Shown here piece by piece: positions 35,792-44,159 of a stretch of DNA of 64,000 bases. The position numbers were made by a program, and so were the translations under genes. Source of the DNA: Streptomyces sp. NBC_01276 (lineage in GTDB: Bacteria; Actinomycetota; Actinomycetes; Streptomycetales; Streptomycetaceae); contig NZ_CP108442.1 in NCBI RefSeq assembly GCF_041435355.1, positions 6,384,501 through 6,448,500 on the forward strand, written 5' to 3'. Within the stretch, counting starts at the first letter, position 1; the number at the start of each line of letters is the position of its first letter. The notes under the pieces were generated by a model that had not been told where the DNA came from, searched no databases, and saw nothing but the letters and a program-made list of their open reading frames with translations.

Positions 35792-37189
35792 ATGTTCGAA
35801 CCAGTCATAGCGCCAAGCGGCACCCTGCTCGGTCTCCTCCAGCGGGGCCGCGGCGACGGCACGCTGCACGCGCTCGCGGCGCCCCGGTCCGAGGCCCTCG
35901 CGGCCCTGGACCAGTGCGTGCTCCGCGACCCGCGCCAGGACTGGCAGGTCGAGAACCGCTCCCTGTACTACGCCCGCCTGTACCTGGACCTCGACGGCCC
36001 CCTCGGCGCGATCGAGGCCCACCTCTTCAGCCCCGACGACCTCGTCGACGAAGAGGACCACCGCACCGGCCTCGCCCTGTCCGTCCTCGGCCACCTGGCC
36101 TCGTACGGCCGCGACGACGCGATCGCGCTGCTGCGCCGCTACGCCGCCTCCGGCGCCAACTGGGCGTGGGCCCTGGACGAGCTCGCCCTGCGCGACGACG
36201 ACGAGGGGCTGCGCTCCCTCGCCGACCCCGTCCTCGCCCGGTTCCCCTCCACCCCCGAGGGCGAAGCCCGGCTCGCAGTCGCCGTCCGCGACGCCTACGA
36301 GCCCCGCCCGTGGTGCCTGTGGGAGGAGTCCCCGCTGTACGGGGAGCGCCTGCGCGCCGCCCGCCAGCAGGGCTCCTTCGACCGCTGGCAGCGCCAGCTG
36401 ACCCCGAGCGGGCCCCGCCCCGGCTGGGGCGTACAGGCCGTCTTCGACTGGGCCGCCGACGGCTTGCGCCGCGGTACCCCGTTGCACGTGCCCGCCGCGC
36501 GCTGCCTCGCCGCCGTGGCCGCGCCCGAGGACCGCCCCGCCATCCTCGCGGCCGCCGCCGGAGCCGACGGCGAGGCCGCCCGCGCCACCGCCCTGCACCA
36601 CCTGGTCCTCGCCGAACCGGAGAACCCGGCCGTCCTGGACCTCATCGAAGCCGCGGGGGACGAGCCCGCCGTGGCCGCCTACGAGCGCATGTGCGGCCCC
36701 GGCGCCCTCGACCGGGCCCGGCTCTGGGTCCACCGCCCCGACGCCCTCGGAGCGGCCGCCGCGGCCCTCCTGGCCGCCCGCGGCGGAGCCGACGACGCCG
36801 GTCTCGTCCTCGGAGCCCTGCGCTCGACCGTGCGGGGCTCGGGCCCCGACACCGTCCGGTTGTTCGCCCTCGTCGACGGCGCGGGCCGGCTCTCCATCGG
36901 CTGCGCGGCTCCGGTACTGCGGCACGTCTACCGCGAGACGGCCTCCTCCCACCTGCGCGGGCGCGCCGCCCGCGCCCTGGCCAGCACGGACCCGACCTTC
37001 GCGGCCGGCTTCGCGGTCGAGTGCCTCTGGGACTGCGAGGAGACCACCCGCGAGGTGGCCGCCCGCCACGCGGAGACGGCCGACGCCCGCGTCGCCCCCC
37101 GCCTGCGCCGCCTCGCGGCGGACCCGGCGGAGGAAGAGGACGTCCAGTCGGCGGTCCGCAGCCGCATCGCCCCGGAGTCGGCGGTGTAG
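35792..37189 (+). CDS. HEAT-like repeat protein
   Basis: 465 aa, almost entirely paired helices of 30-40 residues rich in Ala, Leu and Arg, consistent with HEAT/PBS-lyase-like solenoids (ATALHHLVLAEPENPAVLDL; LRGRAARALASTDPTFAAGF). No catalytic motif, signal or membrane segment. The start MFEPVIAPSGTLLGLLQRGR has a weak AG-rich leader. Probably a scaffold or adaptor; the family is common in Streptomyces and uncharacterised. Confidence 0.8.
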   Translation: MFEPVIAPSGTLLGLLQRGRGDGTLHALAAPRSEALAALDQCVLRDPRQDWQVENRSLYYARLYLDLDGPLGAIEAHLFSPDDLVDEEDHRTGLALSVLGHLASYGRDDAIALLRRYAASGANWAWALDELALRDDDEGLRSLADPVLARFPSTPEGEARLAVAVRDAYEPRPWCLWEESPLYGERLRAARQQGSFDRWQRQLTPSGPRPGWGVQAVFDWAADGLRRGTPLHVPAARCLAAVAAPEDRPAILAAAAGADGEAARATALHHLVLAEPENPAVLDLIEAAGDEPAVAAYERMCGPGALDRARLWVHRPDALGAAAAALLAARGGADDAGLVLGALRSTVRGSGPDTVRLFALVDGAGRLSIGCAAPVLRHVYRETASSHLRGRAARALASTDPTFAAGFAVECLWDCEETTREVAARHAETADARVAPRLRRLAADPAEEEDVQSAVRSRIAPESAV

Positions 37190-37324
37190 GGGCTGGCCGG
37201 GGAGTGGGCCTGGGTGGGTGGGGGCTTTGCAGACGGGTGGGGTCGGGGGTGGGCGGTGCACCCCCGGTCCGGGTCTGGGGAGGGCTGGGGGCTTCCCGCC
37301 AGTCCACTGTCCTTCCCCCGACAG

Positions 37325-37380
37325 GCGCGTCGGATCGCTACGCGCTTCGCTCGGCATGGCGGCTGCGATCCGTCTGGGGC
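37325..37380 (+). repeat. 56-bp repeat, copy 1 (inverted partner at 38014)
   Basis: This segment matches the reverse complement of 38014-38069 at 51 of 56 bases. It begins GCGCGTCGGATCGC and ends CCGTCTGGGGC. Within it CGGATCGC (37331-37338) and GCGATCCG (37365-37372) can pair as a hairpin. The two copies flank the DUF2867 gene. Confidence 0.9.
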
Positions 37381-37461
37381 CGGACATGAGCGGCCCGACC
37401 GCGAATGGTCGCGAACAGGCCCGGGGTGGGCGGGTCGGGAGACGTGTGAGCCAATGGGCTC

Positions 37462-37962
37462 ATGACCAAGGCAGTTCGCAGGAATGCGGTACCCGTGGTG
37501 CAGGCGGCAGGCACGAGTCTCGGGGCGTACGACCATGTCGACGCGGTGGCCGTCGACCTTCCGCCGGGCACGAACGCCGAAGGCTTCGCCCGGTTGTTGC
37601 TGTCGAACCCTCCACGGTGGACGGGCCGGTTGATGGCCGTGCGCGACAAGCTGGTCGCCCCCTTCGGCCTGCGGGTACAGGAGCGGGCGGCACAGGACAC
37701 CCGCATCGAGCCGGGAGCCAGGAAGGGACCCTTCACGGTCCTGGAGGTTGGCGAGGACGAGATCCTCTGCGGGGACGACGACAAGCACCTGGCCTTCCGT
37801 GCCTCGTTCGCGGTGCGGCCCAGGCCCGATGGATCGGGCCTGGAAGGCGTCTGCACCACGGTCGTCCGTTTCAACAAGCCGGTCGGCCGCCTCTACTTCA
37901 GGCTCATCGAGCCCTTCCACCGCCTCATCGTCGCCTCCATGCTCGCCCGGACAGCTTCCTAG
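37462..37962 (+). CDS. DUF2867 protein
   Basis: 166 aa, matching the DUF2867 pattern by its ordered features: WTGRLMAVRDKLVAPFGL (about 54-71), a DKHLAFRASFAV core, and a C-terminal YFRLIEPFHRLIVASML. The family is often fused to NAD-binding domains but here stands alone. No catalytic residue is known. The gene lies between two inverted copies of a 56-bp repeat and is bracketed downstream by a palindromic element, so it may have been inserted. Start ATG with weak ribosome binding site (GTGAGCCAATGGGCTC palindrome just upstream). Confidence 0.83.
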   Translation: MTKAVRRNAVPVVQAAGTSLGAYDHVDAVAVDLPPGTNAEGFARLLLSNPPRWTGRLMAVRDKLVAPFGLRVQERAAQDTRIEPGARKGPFTVLEVGEDEILCGDDDKHLAFRASFAVRPRPDGSGLEGVCTTVVRFNKPVGRLYFRLIEPFHRLIVASMLARTAS

Positions 37963-38013
37963 CCGCTCGCCTGCCGAGGGCGCCCATCAGATCGTCCCTC
38001 CGTGCGGGTACCA

Positions 38014-38069
38014 GCCCCAGACGGGTCGCAGACGCCATGCCGTGCGAAGCGCGTAGCGATCTGACGCGT
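38014..38069 (-). repeat. 56-bp repeat, copy 2 (inverted)
   Basis: Inverted copy of 37325-37380, five mismatches in 56 bases. It starts 52 bases after the DUF2867 stop. The hairpin arms seen in copy 1 are less well preserved here. The sequence resembles dispersed intergenic repeats of Streptomyces with cores of the type GCGAAGCGCGTAGCGAT. Confidence 0.9.
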
Positions 38070-38226
38070 GTGGGGCCTGCCGGGCGCTCTGGTCGTCGTG
38101 TCGGGCGGTCTGGACGCCCCGGGCAAAGACCCATGGCCATTCGGGGCCCGAGTGCGGGACCGGGCGGAGATGGCTCGCGCATCTCTGGGATGCCCGCCCC
38201 CCGAAGATCTCCCCGTGGACCGTTCT

Positions 38227-38379
38227 TTTGGGGGTTTCCCGGCAGTCTTTGGCATTCCGTGGCGGGACGGGCTGTCAAGGGTGGCCGAAGGCCATCGCGA
38301 AGCGACGCGACCGAAGGGAGCGCCCTTGACAGCCCGGCCCGACGCGGAAGGACGATGAGACTGACGGGAAACCCCCAAA
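38227..38379. repeat. 153-bp nested palindromic element
   Basis: Outer arms TTTGGGGGTTTCCCG (38227-38241) and its complement (38365-38379) are perfect over 15 bases and continue inwards with one mismatch. Inner arms CGGGCTGTCAAGGG (38268-38281) and complement (38323-38336) are perfect over 14. The apex contains CGAAGCGACGCGACCGAAGG. No open frame is supported. The design resembles dispersed, non-autonomous palindromic repeats (MITE- or REP-like) of Streptomyces. Confidence 0.85.
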
Positions 38380-38449
38380 CCCTCCCTGATGCGGGCCGAG
38401 TCGAGTCCCGCCGCCCCCCGACCCCGCCCCACCCCGCTACGTTGGCCGG

Positions 38450-38986
38450 ATGTACGAGTTGAAGACCGAGCGTCTGGTGCTGCGTGGGTGGCGGGAGTCC
38501 GACATCGGGCCCTGGGCGGCGATGAACGCCGACCCGGAGGTCCGCAGGTACTTCTCCAGGGTGCTCACGCCCGAGGAGAGCGCGGCGTCCGCCGCCCGCT
38601 TCCAGGCGGCCCTGGAAGAGCGGGGCTGGGGCTGGTGGGCCGTCGAGGTCGTGGCCACCGGTGAGTTCATCGGACTCGCCGGGCTGGACCCCGTCGACGA
38701 GGGCATGCCCTTCACCGGGGTGGAGGCCGGCTGGCGGCTGGCCCGTTCCGCCTGGGGGCAGGGGTTCGCCACCGAAGCCGGCCTGGCCGCCGTGTCCTTC
38801 GGGCTGGACACCCTCGCCCTGCCGGAGGTCCTCGCGGTGACGGCGGCCACCAACCTCCCCTCGCAGGCGGTGATGCGGCGCATCGGGATGACGTACGACC
38901 CGGCCGGGGACTTCGACGACCCCGACGTCCCCGAGGGCCCGCTGCGCCGCAACGTGCTCTACCGGCTGGCCGGCGCCCCCCGGTAG
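38450..38986 (+). CDS. RimJ/RimL-type GNAT acetyltransferase
   Basis: 178 aa. Begins TERLVLRGWRESDIGPWAAMN, typical of the RimJ/RimL group. The acetyl-CoA site includes GVEAGWRLARSAWGQGFATEAG (about 83-104, cited in part), and AVTAATNLPSQAVMRRIGM completes motif B. Acceptor may be a protein N-terminus or a small molecule. It follows the palindromic element by 70 bases and ends four bases from the convergent pxpC stop. Confidence 0.92.
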   Translation: MYELKTERLVLRGWRESDIGPWAAMNADPEVRRYFSRVLTPEESAASAARFQAALEERGWGWWAVEVVATGEFIGLAGLDPVDEGMPFTGVEAGWRLARSAWGQGFATEAGLAAVSFGLDTLALPEVLAVTAATNLPSQAVMRRIGMTYDPAGDFDDPDVPEGPLRRNVLYRLAGAPR

Positions 38987-38990
38987 CCCC

Positions 38991-39875
38991 TCACCCCACC
39001 CCCACGAACCGCACCCCCACCCCCGGACGCGCCTGGGCCGCCGCGTCCAGGGCCGGGCCCTCCGGGACCACGCCGACCACCGGGTAGCCCCCGGTCACCG
39101 GGTGGTCGGCCAGGAACACCACCGGCAGGCCGTCCGGGGGCACCTGCACCGCGCCCAGCACCATCCCCTCGCTCGGCAGCTCCCCGCCCCGGGCGCGGGC
39201 GAGCGGCGGGCCCGCCTCGGTGCGCAGGCCGATGCGGTTGGACGCAGCCGACACCCGGTAGCGCGCGGTCAGCAGCCGGGCCAGCGAAGCCCCCGTGAAC
39301 CAGTCGGCGCGCGGCCCCGGACGCAGCGGGAGCACCAGCTCGCCCGGGACCCCCGGGGCCCCGGGGGCCGCCGGCACCCGCAGGGCGTCCGCCCCGGACA
39401 CCGGGCCGGGCCCCGGGGGTCCCACCGGCAGCACCGTCCCGGCCGCCAGTACCGGCGGGCCCAGCCCCGAGAGCAGGTCCGTCGCGCGGCTGCCCAGCAC
39501 CGGCGGGACGGCGAACCCGCCCCGTACCGCGACGTAGCCGCGCAGCCCGGACTCCGCCCGGCCCACGTCCAGCTCCGCCCCCGCCCGCAGCCGGACCGGC
39601 GCACCCCAGGCCGCCGGGCGCCCGCAGACCCGTACCGCGCAGGGAGCCCCGGTCACGGCCACCGTGACCGGGGACAGGGCGCGCAGCGTGACCCCGTCGA
39701 AGGTGGTCTCCAGCGTCGCGGCGCCGGCCGGGTTGCCCAGCAGCCGGTTGGCCAGGGCGTGCGCGGCGGTGTCCAGGGCGCCCGAGCGGGGTACGCCCAG
39801 GTGGGCGTACCCGGGGCGGCCCAGGTCCTGGAGGGTGGTCAGGGCGCCCGCCCGCAGCACCAGCAGTTCCGTCAT
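38991..39875 (-). CDS. pxpC: 5-oxoprolinase subunit PxpC
   Basis: 294 aa. One of three subunits of the ATP-dependent bacterial 5-oxoprolinase, which opens 5-oxoproline to glutamate. N-terminal LQDLGRPGYAHLGVPRSGALD (about 13-33) is the family signature of the KipA/PxpC type. The ATG overlaps the pxpB stop (ATGA), so synthesis is coupled. Older databases call this family biotin-dependent carboxyltransferase or allophanate hydrolase subunit 2. No signal or membrane segment. Confidence 0.92.
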   Translation of the reverse strand: MTELLVLRAGALTTLQDLGRPGYAHLGVPRSGALDTAAHALANRLLGNPAGAATLETTFDGVTLRALSPVTVAVTGAPCAVRVCGRPAAWGAPVRLRAGAELDVGRAESGLRGYVAVRGGFAVPPVLGSRATDLLSGLGPPVLAAGTVLPVGPPGPGPVSGADALRVPAAPGAPGVPGELVLPLRPGPRADWFTGASLARLLTARYRVSAASNRIGLRTEAGPPLARARGGELPSEGMVLGAVQVPPDGLPVVFLADHPVTGGYPVVGVVPEGPALDAAAQARPGVGVRFVGVG

Positions 39876-40489
39876 GCCCCCGCCTCCGTGAACCGCACCC
39901 GTACCCCGGGCGCGAACAGTGCCGCGGGCTCCCGCGCCGGGTCCCACAGCACCGCGTCGGTGGACCCGATCAGCTGCCAGCCGCCGGGGGAGGAGCGCGG
40001 GTAGACCCCCGCGTACTCCCCGGCCAGCGCCAGCGAACCCGCCGGGACGGCCGTACGGGGCGTGGCGCGCCGGGGCAGCCACAGCCGCTCCGGCAGCCCC
40101 GTCAGGTAGCCGAAGCCGGGCGCGAACCCGCAGAAGGCCACCCGGAAGACCGTGCCGCCGACCAGCCCCGCGACCTCGTCCCGCGCCACGCCCCAGGCCG
40201 CGGCCACCTCCGCGAGGTCCGGGCCGTCGTACCGTACGGGGACGGTGACCAGCGGCCCCTCGGTCTCCGCGAGCGGCGGCACCACCCAGTCCGCGATCCG
40301 GGCCGCCAGCGCGGCCGGCCGCCGTACGCCGTCCAGGAGCACGGTCCGGGCGGCGGGCACCACCTCCCGTACGCCGTCCAGCTCGCCCGCGTCCCGGCGG
40401 CGCAGCAGCTCGGCGTGGAGCGCGGCGACCTCGTCCGCCGAGTCCACCTCGACCAGCAGGGCCCGCGCCCCCACCACCAGGGCCCTCAC
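39872..40489 (-). CDS. pxpB: 5-oxoprolinase subunit PxpB
   Basis: 205 aa of the KipI/PxpB type. The signature CGFAPGFGYLTGLPERL (about 134-150) is followed by RTAVPAGSLALAGEYAGVYP, with SSPGGWQLIG near the end. GTG start overlaps the pxpA stop by four bases, and its stop overlaps the pxpC ATG. Works with PxpA and PxpC on 5-oxoproline; older name allophanate hydrolase subunit 1. In Bacillus the KipI homologue inhibits a sporulation kinase, a role not implied here. Confidence 0.92.
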   Translation of the reverse strand: MRALVVGARALLVEVDSADEVAALHAELLRRRDAGELDGVREVVPAARTVLLDGVRRPAALAARIADWVVPPLAETEGPLVTVPVRYDGPDLAEVAAAWGVARDEVAGLVGGTVFRVAFCGFAPGFGYLTGLPERLWLPRRATPRTAVPAGSLALAGEYAGVYPRSSPGGWQLIGSTDAVLWDPAREPAALFAPGVRVRFTEAGA

Positions 40490-41274
40490 GCGAAGGCCTC
40501 CACCCGCACCCCGGCCGCGCCCAGCGCGTCCCGGACCCGCCGGGCCAGCTCCGCCGCCCCCGGGGTGTCCCCGTGCACGCACAGCGAGCGGGCGGCCACG
40601 GCGATCCGGCTCCCGTCGGCGGCGGTCACGGAGCCCTCGGCGGCCATCCCCACGGCCCGCGCGACCACCGCGTCCGGGTCGTGGACCACCGCCCCCGGCT
40701 CGCCGCGCGGGACCAGCGTCCCGCCGGTCGTGTACGCCCGGTCGGCGAAGGCCTCCGGTACGGGCTCCAGCCCGGCCTCCCCGGCGGCGGCGAGGAGCAG
40801 CGACCCCGGCAGGCCCAGCACCGGCAGCCCGGCCTCCCCGGCGGCGAGCCGGACCCCGGCGACGACCGCGCCCGCCTGGGCCGCGTCGTGCACGGTCCGG
40901 TTGTAGAGGGCGCCGTGCGGTTTCACGTACGACACCCGGGACCCGGCGGCGCGGGCGAACACCTCCAGGGCCCCGATCTGGTAGGCGACCTCGTCCGCCA
41001 GCTCCCCGGGCGGCACGTCCATCGAACGCCGTCCGAAGCCCGCCAGGTCGCGGTACGAGACCTGCGCGCCGATGCGTACGCCGCGTTCGGCGGCCAGCTC
41101 GCAGACCCGGCGCATGATCGAGGGATCGCCGGCGTGGAAGCCGCAGGCCACGTTGGCGCTCGTGACCACGGACAGCAGGGCCGCGTCGTCGGTCAGCGTC
41201 CACCGTCCGAAGCCCTCGCCCAGGTCGGCGTTGAGGTCGATCGGGGCCGCGGGAGATGTGATCATGGAAGCCAT
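40486..41274 (-). CDS. pxpA: 5-oxoprolinase subunit PxpA
   Basis: 262 aa of the LamB/YcsF family. DLNADLGEGFGRWTLTDDAA at the N-terminus and ANVACGFHAGDPSIM (about 40-54) carry the conserved acidic and His residues; YVKPHGALYN follows near residue 98. Two ATGs (41274 and 41265) are possible; neither has a strong site. First gene of pxpABC, the order in most bacteria. Recycles 5-oxoproline formed from glutamine or glutathione-like compounds. Confidence 0.93.
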   Translation of the reverse strand: MASMITSPAAPIDLNADLGEGFGRWTLTDDAALLSVVTSANVACGFHAGDPSIMRRVCELAAERGVRIGAQVSYRDLAGFGRRSMDVPPGELADEVAYQIGALEVFARAAGSRVSYVKPHGALYNRTVHDAAQAGAVVAGVRLAAGEAGLPVLGLPGSLLLAAAGEAGLEPVPEAFADRAYTTGGTLVPRGEPGAVVHDPDAVVARAVGMAAEGSVTAADGSRIAVAARSLCVHGDTPGAAELARRVRDALGAAGVRVEAFA

Positions 41275-41382
41275 GCGGCGAGCGTAGAACAGGGCACGCG
41301 CGCCCCTCCACGACCGCGGGGACGATCCGGCCGAACCATGCCGTTTGGGATGTTGTCCGTGACACCGCCTAGTCTTTCCGTC

Positions 41383-42888
41383 GTGACTCTCCCTGCTCCG
41401 GCGAAGACCCTCGCCTCCCCGGCGCCGGGCCCCGCCGCCGACGAGGGCCTGGCCCGTCGGCTGCGCGCCCTCGCCTGCACCGCCCCGCTGCACGACCTCG
41501 ACGTCCGCAAGGCCAATCTGGCCGGCGAGTACGGGGTCTACGCCATGGCGGAGGTGGCGCTGTCGGCGATCGACCTGGTCACGCTCAACATGGACTTCGA
41601 CACCGGGGCCGACCACGAGCAGATAGTGGCCCGCCTGCTGCCGCGCGTCGCGGCCCAGGCCCCGGCGCGCCCGGCGGCCGAGCACGAGCGCGTCGCGCGC
41701 TGGGTGCTGGAGAACCTGATCAACGTGGGCAGCGTGGACCGCGGCTTCCGCGCGATCTACGGCACCTTCGGCCCGGACGGCGTGTACGTCCGGCGCGACT
41801 ACGACTTCAAGCTGATCGAGGAGGTCCCGGGCTACGGGGGCGCGGTGTACCTGCGCACCACCGACGAGGCGGTCAACGTCCTCGTCGGTGCGCTCGACAC
41901 GGACGTCACCAGCGCGCAGATCGCCGCCGAGGTCAAACTGGAGGTGCTGATCAGCCGCGGCCGGCTCGCGGACGCGCAGCTCGCCGCCGAGCAGGCCCGC
42001 TACCGCACCGTCCAGTACGCCGAGACGCTGCGCCGCACCCTCGACGCGACGCGGCGCAACGTCCGCGCCGTGGACTGGCTCCAGGCCGTCCCGGACATGA
42101 TCGCCGAGGCCCTCGACCACGTCGCCGACCGCTACCGGCACGAGAACGCGATCCTCACCAACATCCGCAAGGCGCGCGACGAGGCGGAGGACCCCGACAA
42201 CAAGCGGCGCGCGGCCGAGCTCGTCGACATCGTCAAGGACTGCATCCGCCGGCACACGCAGCTCCAGTCCCGGCTGCTCGACGCGGGCCCGCTCTTCCGC
42301 GCCGAACAGGACCGCCAGGCCTTCGCCGCGCCCGCCCCGCGCTCCGGCATCGACCTCTACGGCCAGCTCGTGGCCCCCCTGCTGCCGCTGCCGCTGGAGC
42401 GGGCCACCCGGGTCACCGACGCCTTCTTCGCCGCGGGCACCGGGCTGCGCACCCCCGTCTCGGTCCGGGTCGCCGACCTGGTGGAGATCCTGCTGACCCC
42501 GCCCGTGGAGCGGGAGCACCTCGGCGTGGAGATGCCGGAGCCCGACCTGATCGCCACCCCCGACGACAGCCGCTTCAGCGAGGAGCAGCTCGCGCGCGCG
42601 ACCCGGCTCCTGGACCTCCCGCACGACGCCCCACGCCGGCTGTCCGGACTGCTCGCCGAGGCCCGGCGCGACGACCCGGACCTGCCCTACCTGGTGGCGC
42701 TGCTGGCCGTCCACGCCGCGAGCCCGGCGGTGGGCACGGCGTACCGCCAGGGCGAGGAGCGGATGCTGTTCGCGGTGGACGACGGCACCGAGCTCGACGA
42801 CCCGGAGTTCGGCGGTGCGGACCTCATCGTCGGCACGGCCCTCCTGGACGCCGCCGGCATGGCGGCCGACCGCGCGGAGGCGTCATGA
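41383..42888 (+). CDS. kleisin-like subunit, JetA/MksF-type (SMC-like complex)
   Basis: 501 aa from the GTG at 41383; earlier in-frame ATGs (41338, 41350) exist. TAGTCT seven bases before the GTG could be a -10 for a leaderless transcript. The N-terminal half looks like a winged-helix dimer region (LAGEYGVYAMAEVALSAIDL; GPDGVYVRRDYDFKLIEEV). A long helical middle follows (LEVLISRGRLADAQLAAEQA; LRRTLDATRRNVRAVDWL), then a C-terminal region with a short winged-helix-like end. This is the order of MukF, MksF and JetA. Assignment is by architecture and by the SMC-like gene downstream, not by a decisive motif. Divergent from pxpA. Confidence 0.65.
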   Translation: MTLPAPAKTLASPAPGPAADEGLARRLRALACTAPLHDLDVRKANLAGEYGVYAMAEVALSAIDLVTLNMDFDTGADHEQIVARLLPRVAAQAPARPAAEHERVARWVLENLINVGSVDRGFRAIYGTFGPDGVYVRRDYDFKLIEEVPGYGGAVYLRTTDEAVNVLVGALDTDVTSAQIAAEVKLEVLISRGRLADAQLAAEQARYRTVQYAETLRRTLDATRRNVRAVDWLQAVPDMIAEALDHVADRYRHENAILTNIRKARDEAEDPDNKRRAAELVDIVKDCIRRHTQLQSRLLDAGPLFRAEQDRQAFAAPAPRSGIDLYGQLVAPLLPLPLERATRVTDAFFAAGTGLRTPVSVRVADLVEILLTPPVEREHLGVEMPEPDLIATPDDSRFSEEQLARATRLLDLPHDAPRRLSGLLAEARRDDPDLPYLVALLAVHAASPAVGTAYRQGEERMLFAVDDGTELDDPEFGGADLIVGTALLDAAGMAADRAEAS

Positions 42889-43172
42889 CACCGCCGCCTC
42901 CGGCCGAGGTCCCGGATCGGCGCCGGTTCCAGGCCGACGCGCCCGGCGGGCGCCCGGCGGCGGGCGGACGTGTCGTCGGCGTCGGCGTCGGTCCGGCCCG
43001 GGGGCGGACGCCGGCCGACCGGGCGAGGCCTCCGGCCCGCGCCCACCGCGGGAGCGGGCCGCGCCCGCCGGCCTCCGCCGCCCACACCGCCCGTCACCGC
43101 ACCACCGCAGAACCCGTACACCGCACCACCGCAGAACCCGTACACCGCACCGCCGAGGAGACCCACCCGTGA
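42885..43172 (+). CDS. possible 95-aa linker ORF between the kleisin-like and JetB-like genes
   Basis: The frame begins ATGA on the upstream stop and ends TGA within the GTGA start of the downstream gene, so both ends overlap by four bases as in coupled operons. The product is Arg/Pro-rich (MTPPPPAEVPDRRRFQADAP) and without recognised domains. The end includes a 24-bp tandem repeat. The fit may be chance, because the same interval read in the frame of the upstream gene gives QNPYTAPPQNPYTAPP, a typical Pro-rich tail. A frameshift could therefore be involved. Confidence 0.35.
   Translation: MTPPPPAEVPDRRRFQADAPGGRPAAGGRVVGVGVGPARGRTPADRARPPARAHRGSGPRPPASAAHTARHRTTAEPVHRTTAEPVHRTAEETHP
43096..43150 (+). 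repeat. 24-bp tandem repeat, two units and a partial third
   Basis: Two perfect units of 24 bases (43096-43119 and 43120-43143, starting ACCGCACCACCG and ending AACCCGTAC) are followed by seven matching bases. It lies just upstream of the JetB-like GTG. In the frame of the kleisin-like gene each unit encodes the octapeptide QNPYTAPP. Confidence 0.9.
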
Positions 43173-44092
43173 GCGACCACCACGCCGAGCGCCCCGCGTG
43201 GAGCGAGCCGCAGACCGCATGGAGCGAGCCCGAGGCCTCGTCGGCTTCGGTCGCGCCCGCCCCCGGAGGGTCCGTCACGCCGGCCGACGCCGCCGACGCC
43301 GCCCGCCTCGTCGCCTTCGGACTCCAGCCCCGGCTGCTGCCCGCCCGCGACGCGGAGTACGCCGAGCTGCTGCGCCGCTACCGCGAGGAGCCCGCCTTCG
43401 GGCGGCTCGCCGACGCCGTCGCCACCGGCCTCGGCCTCGTCGTCCTGGAGGTGTCGCCCCGGGCCGGGATGGCCGTCGCGGCCGCCGAGGACTCCGTCTT
43501 CGCCGTCCGCATGGGCGACTACGCCCGCCGCACCGCCGCGGACGGCGGCGACCGCTTCCTGCACGGCCTCGCCCACCTCGCCGTCGCCGCCCTCGCCTTC
43601 CCCCGTCCCGAGGACCTCGCCGACAACGGCTACATCGGCCGCATCACCGTCAACGGCGTCGACGCCTTCGTCCGCCAGACCTGCCGCCGCCTGGAGGAGC
43701 GCGCCGAGGAGCTCGGCGAGAACACCGACCCGGCCTCCGACGCCCCCGGCCTGGAGGCCGCCTGGCGGGTCTACGCCCGCCGCAGCGCCACCGGAGCCAC
43801 CAAGGACGCCCGCCGCCTGGCCGGCTCCACCACCGGCATCGTCGGCAAGGCCGCCGCCTTCCTCACCGAGTCCGGGTTCCTCCAGCGCACCGGCGACGAG
43901 GCGGGCGGCACCTACCGCACCACCCCCCGCTACCAGCTCCAGGTCCGCGACATGGCGGGCAGCGCGGCCATGGCCGAACTCCTGGAACTCGGCGTGGTCC
44001 CCGTCAGCGACGGCTCCGCCACCCTCCTGCCGCCGCCCGAGGGCGACGACCTGGAGCTGGCCGCCGACGCGGGCCTGCCCTTCCACGCCTGA
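43169..44092 (+). CDS. JetB/MksE-like accessory subunit
   Basis: 307 aa; GTG with GAGGAG eight bases upstream. The first 45 residues are low-complexity (AWSEPQTAWSEPEAS). The rest contains two probable winged-helix units: LRRYREEPAFGRLADAVATG, then LGLVVLEVSPRAGMAVAA, and later TGIVGKAAAFLTESGFLQRT with YRTTPRYQLQVRDM. MukE, MksE and JetB have this size and double winged-helix arrangement and bind the kleisin. No enzyme motif. The SMC-like gene follows after 67 bases. Confidence 0.65.
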   Translation: MSDHHAERPAWSEPQTAWSEPEASSASVAPAPGGSVTPADAADAARLVAFGLQPRLLPARDAEYAELLRRYREEPAFGRLADAVATGLGLVVLEVSPRAGMAVAAAEDSVFAVRMGDYARRTAADGGDRFLHGLAHLAVAALAFPRPEDLADNGYIGRITVNGVDAFVRQTCRRLEERAEELGENTDPASDAPGLEAAWRVYARRSATGATKDARRLAGSTTGIVGKAAAFLTESGFLQRTGDEAGGTYRTTPRYQLQVRDMAGSAAMAELLELGVVPVSDGSATLLPPPEGDDLELAADAGLPFHA

Positions 44093-44159
44093 GCCCGCAC
44101 CCGATCCCGTACGCCCCCCCACGCACACGACCCACGACAGAGCACGAGAGTCCGCCGCC

